Made by a program: the position numbers and the translations under genes. The notes under the pieces were generated by a model. It had not been told where the DNA came from. It ran no database searches and saw nothing but the letters and a program-made list of their open reading frames with translations. From positions 37,178-98,633 of the forward strand of contig NZ_QEAS01000022.1 of NCBI RefSeq assembly GCF_003130405.1: DNA of 61,456 nt. The letters are read 5' to 3'. Origin of the DNA: Pararcticibacter amylolyticus (GTDB lineage: Bacteria; Bacteroidota; Bacteroidia; Sphingobacteriales; Sphingobacteriaceae). This document shows, piece after piece, positions 25,512 through 32,759 of the stretch (positions are counted from its first letter, which is position 1; each line of letters begins with the position of its first letter).

Positions 25512-28500
25512 CTAAAAAGTTGCGTTCAATCCCAGCCTGAGGGTGCGCGACTGCGGGTATACTCCCCGGTCAATCCCTATGTCCAGCGTGGTTCTTGCAC
25601 CGATTTCGGGGTCAAAACCTGAGTAGTTTGTAAATGTGATCAGGTTATCGCCCGAGATATAGATCCTGAGCTTTTGCAGCCTGATCTTAGACAGGGCAGC
25701 CCGTCCGAGATTATAGCCAAGTTGCAGGGTCTTCAGGCGTACAAAATCACCGTCTTCGAGATACAGGTCGGATATGTTGGTGTAATTTTTATTCGCATCA
25801 TTCCAGGTAAAACGGGGCATCTCATTGGTGCTTCCTTCTCCAGTCCACCTGTTCAGATACATGGTAGACATATTGGCGTCTTTAAGGTCATGCCTTCTGA
25901 TACCGTTAAAGATCTGGTTACCGAATGAACCACTGAAGAATCCGCCCAGGTCGAAGTTCTTGTAGCTTACGTTAAAGTTAAAACCGGCAAAAATATCAGG
26001 CATCGGCATCCCCAGGTACATGCGGTCTGCCGCGTCAATCTTCCCGTCGTTATTCTTATCAACGAATCTCACATCCCCCGGTTGTGCGTAAGGTTGGATC
26101 TTCTGGCCATCTTTTACATAGGCATCTACTTCAGCCTGGTTTTGGAATATCCCGTTCATTTTATACCCGTAGAAGTAAGAGAACGGGTCGCCGACCGTGC
26201 TTTGAGCAACCTGCCCGTATGTTGAGATCCCTGCACCAGGTAATTTCTTTTCTGCGTTGTTGATCTCCGTTACTTCATTCTTGTTGTAACTGCCGTTGAT
26301 TCCCAGCGAAATGCTCCAGTCATTTATCTTTTGCTGGAAGTTGAGGGCCAGCTCAATTCCCGAGTTCCTTACGGATCCGCCATTTCCCGAGCCTGCAGGC
26401 ACCCCTGAATAGCGCGGGATCGGCAGGGTAAGCAGCCAGTCCTTTGTCGTCTTGATATAGTAATCGCCGCTAAAGCTCAGCCTGTTGTTCAGGAAGGCGA
26501 GATCCAGGCCGATATCTGTTTGTTCTGATGCTTCCCATTTGATGTCAGGATTGGCCATGTATCCGGGAGAAGCTCCGCTCTGGTATCCGTCTCCAAAACT
26601 ATATCCTCTTCCCACCGATATAACGGGGGCCCATGGGTAGTTGTCGTTTATACGGTCGTTTCCGTTCTGGCCCCAAGACATCCTCAGTTTTCCATAATTC
26701 ACGAATTTGCCCTTGGGGAAGAAACCTTCTTCAGAGAATATCCATCCTCCGGATACAGAAGGGAAGGTTCCGTACCGGTTATTGGCACCGAAACGGCTGG
26801 AACCGTCTCTCCTGATCGTTGCAGAGAAAATATACTTTCCTGCATAGTTATAGTTAATCCTGCTGAACAAAGACAAAAGGGCAACTTCACTTGCTCCCCC
26901 TTTAGCCGTAGCTGTCTGGGCTCCCGTAGCCAGGTTGAGGTAAGCCATGGAAGGATCGCTGACAACAAGCCCGGTATTCGACCCGAAAAGATCTTCGAAG
27001 TTTTCTTTTCTTGCCGTTGTTCCTACCGTGACATTCAGGGTATGTTTATTAAATGTGTTATCGTAATTGATGTAATTTTCTGTTTGCCAGGTATACCAGC
27101 GTTTTACTGACTTATTCACAGAACGGGTATTGTTAAACTGTGCCTGGTTCAGATAAAACAGCGGCGAATAATTGTTATCCGTCTGAAATGCAAGGTCGGC
27201 AGCGAATGTTGACCTGAAAGTAATATGCCTGGCGATCTGAAGGTCGGCAGAAAGGTTGCCCACAAACTTATCCACCCTGGTTCCTCCGTTTGTAACAGCC
27301 AGCCTGGCAAGAGGGTTGACAACTTCCTGCGCAACCCTTGTCGATATCCCATAAAGTACCCCGTCTGAATTCCTGACGGAATTCGCAGCGTAGGTATCCG
27401 GAACCACAGGGTCTGTCATCAGTACCGGTGTGATCGGATCCAGGTTCAGTGCATTACTGAGGATTCCCCCAAACTCCTGGTTAGGGTCGAAAGCCTTCCT
27501 TTTAATTTGTGAATAAGCAATATTAGTCCCGATCTTCAGGAAGTCTTTTACTTTGTTATCTGCATTTACCCTGAAGGTATATCTTTTAAAATTTGACTTG
27601 TCTCCTCCAACCAGCCCGGTTTGATCAAAGATAGAAGCAGCAGCAACGTAATTGCTTTTTTCTGTTCCTCCCGAAACAGTCAGCTGGTGGTTCATTATGG
27701 GGGCGCTGTCATCGAAGATGGCTTTCTGCCAGTCCGTTCCATAGCCCGCCGGGTATAGGCTGAGATCCGGGAAGGGAGGGGCGATTCCTGCATTCCCTGC
27801 GCCTTCATTCATCATGATCGCGTATTCATGTGCATCGAGCATATGAAGCTTTCTCCAGGCGCTCTGAACACCCTGGTAGCCATCGTAAATAATACGCATG
27901 CTTCCGTCTTTGGTGCCGCTTTTGGTGGTGATCAGCACTACCCCATTTGCTCCTCTGGCACCATAAATGGCCGTAGAGGCAGCGTCCTTCAGGACATCCA
28001 TTGATTGAATGTCGGCGGGATTCAGGTAGTCGATACCGTTAACCTGGAACCCATCCACTATGTACAGGGGAGAGGCATCTCCATTCGTTCCGATCCCTCT
28101 TATACGGACGGTCGGAGCTTCTCCCGGCGCGCCTGATACGTTCGAAACCTGTACGCCCGCTATTCTACCCTGGAGCGCCTGCTCGATCCGCTGTACCGGT
28201 GTCTGGGTGATCTGCTCCGGTTTAACGGAGGAAATGGCGGTTGTGACGGCCCTGCGTAACTGCGTTCCGTAACCCACCACCACTACTTCACTCAGCTCAT
28301 TGGCTTTCTCCGCGAGAGCTATCCGCACGGGCTTATTGTCCCTTACTGTAAATGTCTGGCTTTCCATCCCGATCTGACTGAAGGAAAGGACCGTTCCCGA
28401 ACGGGGTACTGTAATTTTAAAAGAACCGTTGATGTCTGTTGAGACTCCTTGTTTGCTTCCCTGGATCATGACAGTGACTCCGGGCAAACCGGTTCCGTCT

Positions 28501-28604
28501 TTCTGCGAAGTGACTGTTCCTGTAATAACCATCTCCTGTGCATAAAGCACGGAAGAGGCGATAAAATAGAGGATCAGGAAAAACAAAGTACTTTTTCCAT
28601 TCAT
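25512..28604 (-). CDS. SusC/RagA-family TonB-dependent outer-membrane transporter
   Basis: A 1,030-residue TonB-dependent importer. The signal peptide ends LYAQ. A carboxypeptidase-regulatory-like domain (VTSQKDGTGLPGVTVMIQG) is followed by the TonB-interacting ELSEVVVVGYGTQLRRA and the plug signatures PLYIVDGFQVNGIDYLNP and MDVLKDAASTAIYGARGANG. The barrel ends LRLGLNATF. It is the first gene of a minus-strand operon with SusD and a PKD lipoprotein, and has a good promoter upstream. With GH16 nearby, the likely cargo is beta-1,3- or mixed-linkage gluco-oligosaccharide. Confidence 0.95.
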   Translation of the reverse strand: MNGKSTLFFLILYFIASSVLYAQEMVITGTVTSQKDGTGLPGVTVMIQGSKQGVSTDINGSFKITVPRSGTVLSFSQIGMESQTFTVRDNKPVRIALAEKANELSEVVVVGYGTQLRRAVTTAISSVKPEQITQTPVQRIEQALQGRIAGVQVSNVSGAPGEAPTVRIRGIGTNGDASPLYIVDGFQVNGIDYLNPADIQSMDVLKDAASTAIYGARGANGVVLITTKSGTKDGSMRIIYDGYQGVQSAWRKLHMLDAHEYAIMMNEGAGNAGIAPPFPDLSLYPAGYGTDWQKAIFDDSAPIMNHQLTVSGGTEKSNYVAAASIFDQTGLVGGDKSNFKRYTFRVNADNKVKDFLKIGTNIAYSQIKRKAFDPNQEFGGILSNALNLDPITPVLMTDPVVPDTYAANSVRNSDGVLYGISTRVAQEVVNPLARLAVTNGGTRVDKFVGNLSADLQIARHITFRSTFAADLAFQTDNNYSPLFYLNQAQFNNTRSVNKSVKRWYTWQTENYINYDNTFNKHTLNVTVGTTARKENFEDLFGSNTGLVVSDPSMAYLNLATGAQTATAKGGASEVALLSLFSRINYNYAGKYIFSATIRRDGSSRFGANNRYGTFPSVSGGWIFSEEGFFPKGKFVNYGKLRMSWGQNGNDRINDNYPWAPVISVGRGYSFGDGYQSGASPGYMANPDIKWEASEQTDIGLDLAFLNNRLSFSGDYYIKTTKDWLLTLPIPRYSGVPAGSGNGGSVRNSGIELALNFQQKINDWSISLGINGSYNKNEVTEINNAEKKLPGAGISTYGQVAQSTVGDPFSYFYGYKMNGIFQNQAEVDAYVKDGQKIQPYAQPGDVRFVDKNNDGKIDAADRMYLGMPMPDIFAGFNFNVSYKNFDLGGFFSGSFGNQIFNGIRRHDLKDANMSTMYLNRWTGEGSTNEMPRFTWNDANKNYTNISDLYLEDGDFVRLKTLQLGYNLGRAALSKIRLQKLRIYISGDNLITFTNYSGFDPEIGARTTLDIGIDRGVYPQSRTLRLGLNATF

Positions 28605-28669
28605 AGTAAATTGATTTAAGTGAATAATTGATTTATTGTGATCGGGCAGGGTATGCCGGTATCACTTTC

Positions 28670-28701
28670 CAAAGGTATCAATACATTGTCCGCAGGATCA
28701 A
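28670..28701 (-). promoter_or_regulatory. Bacteroidota-type promoter for the susC operon
   Basis: Read on the minus strand: TTG (28699-28701), 21 bases, then TACCTTTG (28670-28677). This matches TTG-N(17-23)-TAnnTTTG exactly. It is 66 bases before the SusC start codon, leaving a leader of about 60 bases. Confidence 0.55.
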
Positions 28702-28726
28702 TTTCAGCCTACAACAACGACAATAC

Positions 28727-28762
28727 AAAACGCCATTTACAGCCTTCTTTGAGGCGTTTTTT
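28727..28762. terminator. Possible terminator-like palindrome
   Basis: AAAACGCC (28727-28734) pairs with GGCGTTTT (28753-28760), followed by two further Ts, around an 18-base loop. It has terminator shape on the plus strand, but no gene precedes it there; it lies just upstream of the SusC promoter on the other strand. It may insulate that promoter or end a small RNA. Confidence 0.3.
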
Positions 28763-28967
28763 CCTCATTTACCCTACAACAATACTACTACATGGCGGCA
28801 GCACCGCCCGGAGGAACGCCTTTAGATCCTTTTTATGGTTATCAGGCAGCTTACGGCAACAGAAAGGTCCGACGGGTTGAATAGTATGTTTTATTGAGGG
28901 AAGATTCCTGGATTATTCATAGCTTTATGTGGCCATACCGGGATCCCTTCGGGGACTCTATGGGAGA

Positions 28968-29045
28968 TGAGAGCACCATGACAGCACGTTGAGAGCACGG
29001 TGAGTGCACCCTTTTCCCGGATAACGTGCACTCACCGTGCTCTCA
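28968..29045. repeat. 20-bp palindrome with additional arm copy (possible operator)
   Basis: The arms are 28990-29009 and 29026-29045, perfectly complementary over 20 bp, beginning TGAGAGCACGGTGAGTGCAC, with a 16-base loop. The first nine bases of the arm, TGAGAGCAC, also occur at 28968-28976, exactly 22 bases upstream (two helical turns). Placement between a SusC operon and a divergent HTH regulator suggests a binding site. A mobile intergenic palindrome is an alternative. Confidence 0.5.
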
Positions 29046-29077
29046 CTGTTCTCTCAATATGCTAACATGCAGGACTC

Positions 29078-29254
29078 TTATCCCACCGGGATAGAATAGG
29101 GATCAGGCAGCTCTTTGAACTGGCTGTATGGCATCCTTCTGCCGGGAGTGCATCAGGAGGTGCCGGCCCCTCCCGGAGCTGTTGCCGGGAATAGCCCCCT
29201 GGCAGGTCGCAGGCACACAGGAAAAGCCCGCTGTTTTTTCTTTTGGTTTGTCAT
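29078..29254 (-). pseudogene. Possible small broken ORF, unrecognised
   Basis: On the minus strand an ATG at 29252-29254 opens a 33-codon frame (Lys-rich start MTNQKKKQRAF, then Pro/Gly/Ala-rich) ending in TGA at 29153-29155. The same frame goes on with GRRMPYSQFKELPDPYSIPV and stops at 29078-29080. One TGA thus splits an otherwise open frame of about 58 codons. It may be a remnant, or chance in a GC-rich stretch. No family is recognised. Confidence 0.2.
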
Positions 29255-29319
29255 TTTTTATTTGAAATACTGTTGAAGTCTTGATGCTTTCAATGGAATC
29301 GTTATTTTTACGCAACACC

Positions 29320-32262
29320 ATGATGAACCCGGGGAAACTAACCTTTATTTTTCTATTCTTTTGCAGCACTCTTGCCTCTGCCCAAAACTCAATAGGGCTT
29401 CCGCACATTACCAATTACAGTACCCTTGATTATAAAGGCGGTACGCAAAATTGGGATATTCAGCAGGATAAGAGCGGAATATTATATTTTGCCAATAATG
29501 AGGGTCTTCTGACTTTTAACGGCTGTTACTGGAAAATTTACCCCCTGCCCAATAAAACGATCGTAAGATCGGTGAGGCTGACGCCCGACGGAAGGATCTA
29601 TGTGGGAGGGCAGGACGAAATGGGCTATTTCTTTCCTGATGAACGCGGCGTTTTGAAGTTTACGTCGCTTAAAAACCTGATCCCTGCTTCAGCAAGGCAG
29701 TTTTCGGATGTATGGAATATCGTGGCAAAAGGCAGTGATGTATTTTTCAGGACGATGGACAAGCTGTTCAGACTGAAGGATGAAAAGATTGAGGTGCTCA
29801 GGGCTGCCAGCGAATGGGAATATGCGGGTCTTGTAGACGGAGAGTTCTTTGCCCAGGATCTGAGGCAGGGGCTCATGGTGTACAAAAACGGGCGGCTGGA
29901 TTTGCTGTGTGATGATGCCAGACTGAAGGGTGAGGTCATCTCTGGTATCCTGCCTTATCGTGGGGATACGCTTTTAATTACCACACTTAAAAACGGTCTT
30001 TTCCTTTTGGCGGGTTCACAGCTGACCAGGAAAGAAAGCAGCGCAGATGCTTTATTCCGGGATGCGAGGATCTTCCGGGCCATCCAGATTGATAAAGAAC
30101 ATTATGCGCTCGGGACCACCTCGTCGGCAGTCATGATCATGGACAGGCGTGGAGAGATCGTACAGCATTTTTCTTCTGCCGATGGCTTGCAGAAGGATAA
30201 TATCAGGAGCCTCTTTCTTGACCGTGACCGGAACCTTTGGGTGGGGCTCGACAATGGGATCGGTTATATCGCCTATAGCAGTGCCATTAAAACCATCTAT
30301 TCCGATCGCAGCAAACAAGTAACGAGCTACAGCACAATTATCTATAACCAGGAGCTTTACATCGGGACGTCTAACGGGGTTTTTGTGTCCCCCGTAAATT
30401 TGAAGAATAAGGATCTCAGTTATTCTCCCGGGCGCTTCAGGGAAGTGGAAAATACCTCAGGACAGGTATGGAACCTGGCAGAAGTGAATAAATGCCTGCT
30501 GCTTGGCCATGAGGACGGCGCTTTCGTGATAAACGGGACGAAGGCTAAACAGATCTACAAGTATCCGGGAACATGGCTTTTTCAGCCGGTGTCTGCTGTT
30601 TATCCCTCGCATGATATTATCGCCGGTACCTATAATGGTTTGTATCGGCTTGGTTTTGATAAGGCGGGTTTCGTTAATAAGGGTCCTCTGGGGGCAGTTA
30701 CGGAACCACTAAGATTTCTTACTTACGACACGGAGAACAATACCGCATGGGCTTCACATCCTTACCGGGGCATCTTCCGGTTCGTGTTGTCTGCCGACAA
30801 AAGCCGGGTGATCAAGTCTGCGCTTTACACGCAGAAAGACGGGCTTCCATTTTCACTCTATAACTATGTCTTCTTCGTCAGGAACAGGATCGTGGTTTCA
30901 ACGGCCAGGGGAATCTATGAATACAACCCTTCGGATAACCGGTTTATCAGGAGTCCGTTTTTCAATGATATCCTGAAGAATACCACTATCGAATATCTGA
31001 AGGAAGATACTGAAGGAAATGTCTGGTTTGTATCCAATAAGAAGATAGGGGTGATTGATTTCTTAAAGAAATCATCAAAGAAGCCATTTTCTGTCATCTA
31101 TTTTCCGGAGCTTACCGCCAGGATTGTGGCTGGCTTTGTCAGTATTTACCCTTATAATAAGAACAATATTTTTATTGGGGCAAACCAGGGTGTATTTCAT
31201 ATCAACTACGAAAAGTATGCGAAAAAGCTCGATAAGCCAAGAGTCATGATCGGGCAGGTGAGATTAACAGGGGAGACGGACAGCATCATTTTCGGTGGTT
31301 ACTTTGTTGAAAACGGGAGTATTAAAACCACGCAGAGTAAAGATGTTCTTCCCTCGCTGCCACACCGGTTTAACTCTCTCCACTTTGAATATGCTTCGTC
31401 CCTTTTTGAGCATCGCGATAATACCGAGTATAGTTTTCAGCTGCTTGGATTCGACAGGAACTGGTCTGAATGGAACGCAAAGAGTGAAAAAGACTACACT
31501 AACCTTCCTCCGGGTACTTACACCTTTCGGGTAAAGGCGCGGAACAACCTTGGAAGTGAATCGGCTGTTGTGAACTATACGTTTAAGATAAGGCCGGCGT
31601 GGTATCAAACTTACTGGACTTATTCAGTATATATGCTGCTGCTCGTGGCGATGGTGTACCTGATCATTACCAGGCAGCGGAGAAAACACGAAAACGAACA
31701 AAAGCATCTCAAATACCAGCATCAGCTGGAACTGGAGCGCAATGAAAAGAAGATCGTGTCTCTTCAGAATGAGAAGCTGGAAGCAGAGGTGGTTTATAAA
31801 AATAAAGAACTGGCCACAACGACGATGCACCTGGTGCAGAGGGGAAAGTTATTGTCGAAGATCAGGGCCGAGTTAATGCCGCTGATCAAGGAAGACCAGG
31901 GAGAATATTCTGCCAACGTAAAAAGAGTGCTGCGGCTTCTGGATGATTCTGATAAGGCGGATTCCGACTGGCATCATTTCTCCATCCATTTTGATCATGT
32001 GCACTCCAACTACCTCAGTATATTGAAGGAGAAATTTCCGCAGCTCAGTTCGAATGATCTGAAGCTTTGTGCCTACCTGAAAATGAATCTGACCACCAAG
32101 GAGATGGCACAGCTTATGAACATTACCATCCGTGCTGTAGAAGTAAGCCGGTACCGGTTAAGGAAGAAAATTAACGTGCCGACGGATGTTAGCTTGTTTG
32201 ATTTCCTGATGCTGGTGACCGGACAATCCTATGCTGACCGTAAAAACCACGACGACAACTAA
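29320..32262 (+). CDS. Membrane-spanning propeller / Y_Y_Y / LuxR-type HTH regulator
   Basis: A one-component signalling protein of about 980 residues. I chose the ATG at 29320 because it gives the clean signal MMNPGKLTFIFLFFCSTLASAQ; ATGs at 29284 and 29293 would extend it. The periplasmic part (about residues 25-690) has two-component-regulator propeller repeats, e.g. DRDRNLWVGLDNGIGYI and EDTEGNVWFVSNKKIGVI. It is followed by a Y_Y_Y domain (YTNLPPGTYTFRVKARN, near 725-740), one membrane helix (about 765-787), a coiled coil, and a C-terminal HTH (LSSNDLKLCAYLKMNLTTKE to SRYRLRKKIN, about 908-950). There is no histidine kinase or receiver domain, so sensing and DNA binding sit in one chain, as in SusR-like regulators. 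It is divergent from the GH16 locus and 10 bases upstream of rhaM, so it may control either or both. Confidence 0.9.
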   Translation: MMNPGKLTFIFLFFCSTLASAQNSIGLPHITNYSTLDYKGGTQNWDIQQDKSGILYFANNEGLLTFNGCYWKIYPLPNKTIVRSVRLTPDGRIYVGGQDEMGYFFPDERGVLKFTSLKNLIPASARQFSDVWNIVAKGSDVFFRTMDKLFRLKDEKIEVLRAASEWEYAGLVDGEFFAQDLRQGLMVYKNGRLDLLCDDARLKGEVISGILPYRGDTLLITTLKNGLFLLAGSQLTRKESSADALFRDARIFRAIQIDKEHYALGTTSSAVMIMDRRGEIVQHFSSADGLQKDNIRSLFLDRDRNLWVGLDNGIGYIAYSSAIKTIYSDRSKQVTSYSTIIYNQELYIGTSNGVFVSPVNLKNKDLSYSPGRFREVENTSGQVWNLAEVNKCLLLGHEDGAFVINGTKAKQIYKYPGTWLFQPVSAVYPSHDIIAGTYNGLYRLGFDKAGFVNKGPLGAVTEPLRFLTYDTENNTAWASHPYRGIFRFVLSADKSRVIKSALYTQKDGLPFSLYNYVFFVRNRIVVSTARGIYEYNPSDNRFIRSPFFNDILKNTTIEYLKEDTEGNVWFVSNKKIGVIDFLKKSSKKPFSVIYFPELTARIVAGFVSIYPYNKNNIFIGANQGVFHINYEKYAKKLDKPRVMIGQVRLTGETDSIIFGGYFVENGSIKTTQSKDVLPSLPHRFNSLHFEYASSLFEHRDNTEYSFQLLGFDRNWSEWNAKSEKDYTNLPPGTYTFRVKARNNLGSESAVVNYTFKIRPAWYQTYWTYSVYMLLLVAMVYLIITRQRRKHENEQKHLKYQHQLELERNEKKIVSLQNEKLEAEVVYKNKELATTTMHLVQRGKLLSKIRAELMPLIKEDQGEYSANVKRVLRLLDDSDKADSDWHHFSIHFDHVHSNYLSILKEKFPQLSSNDLKLCAYLKMNLTTKEMAQLMNITIRAVEVSRYRLRKKINVPTDVSLFDFLMLVTGQSYADRKNHDDN

Positions 32263-32272
32263 TATCAAACTG

Positions 32273-32608
32273 ATGAAAAGATACTGTTTTGCACTCGACC
32301 TTAAAGATGACGCCGGACTGATCAGGGAATATGAAGAATACCACAGGGCTGTCTGGCCGGAAATCATCGGGAGTATCCGGAATTCGGGCATCCTGGATAT
32401 GGAGATCTATCGCACAGGCACCCGCCTGTTTATGATTCTGGACACGCACGATTCTTTCAGCTTTGAGAAAAAGGCTGAAATGGATGCCGCTGATGCCAAA
32501 GTTCAGGAGTGGGAAGATTTGATGTGGAAGTATCAGCGGCAATTGCCGGGAGCGAAGCCGGGAGAGAAATGGATGTTGCTCGACAGGATCTTTTCACTTA
32601 ATAACTAA
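32273..32608 (+). CDS. rhaM: L-rhamnose mutarotase (RhaM family)
   Basis: A 111-residue cytoplasmic protein of the RhaM (DUF718) family, which interconverts alpha- and beta-L-rhamnose. I chose the ATG at 32273, which gives MKRYCFALDLKDD; the longer frame overlaps the regulator. The family's REYEEYHRAVWPEI segment carries the probable catalytic H24, and the C-terminal EKWMLLDRIFSL fits. It begins 10 bases after the regulator stop and precedes an alpha-L-rhamnosidase gene, an obvious functional pair. No rhamnose isomerase, kinase or aldolase is present in the window. Confidence 0.9.
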   Translation: MKRYCFALDLKDDAGLIREYEEYHRAVWPEIIGSIRNSGILDMEIYRTGTRLFMILDTHDSFSFEKKAEMDAADAKVQEWEDLMWKYQRQLPGAKPGEKWMLLDRIFSLNN

Positions 32609-32648
32609 CTGGCGGAACCAGGTACTCACGAACAACATGGGGCATTTT

Positions 32649-32686
32649 CTCTGCAGGACAGAACATGACAGTTCTTCCATGCAGAG
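32649..32686 (+). other. Two-step hairpin between rhaM and the GH78 gene
   Basis: CTCTGCA (32649-32655) pairs with TGCAGAG (32680-32686). Inside, AGAAC (32660-32664) pairs with GTTCT (32671-32675) around a 6-base loop, with a symmetric 4x4 internal loop between the stems. No T-run follows. It may be an mRNA processing or stability element in the 151-base gap. Confidence 0.4.
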
Positions 32687-32759
32687 GAGTTATTATTGTA
32701 AAGCGGCTTTGTCCTCATGCCGGGGTTCCGCGCTTTATATTTTTTACAACCAAACAACC

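Larger units (their letters stand above)
28605..29319. other. Divergent intergenic region between susC and the membrane regulator
   Basis: About 700 bases without a convincing gene. It contains a SusC promoter (28670-28701, minus), an A/T-flanked 8-bp palindrome (28727-28760), a UUCG-type hairpin inside a 5-bp outer stem (28933-28963), and a 20-bp palindrome with nearby copies of its arm (28968-29045). There is also a GC-rich, proline/glycine-coding remnant (29078-29254, minus). A 30-codon ATG frame at 28792-28884 (plus) has no visible support as a gene. Confidence 0.6.

Noticed and set aside
28792-28884. 30-codon ATG frame in the susC/regulator intergenic region
   Set aside because: No ribosome-binding site, promoter or terminator fits it, and the composition is not distinctive.
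29103-29414. 103-codon minus-strand frame overlapping the start of the membrane regulator
   Set aside because: It runs antisense over the regulator's signal-peptide region, has no recognisable domain and no plausible start context.
32637-32759. N-terminal extension of the GH78 frame
   Set aside because: The extension has no export signal and contains a hairpin-forming stretch; the ATG at 32760 gives a clean signal peptide.
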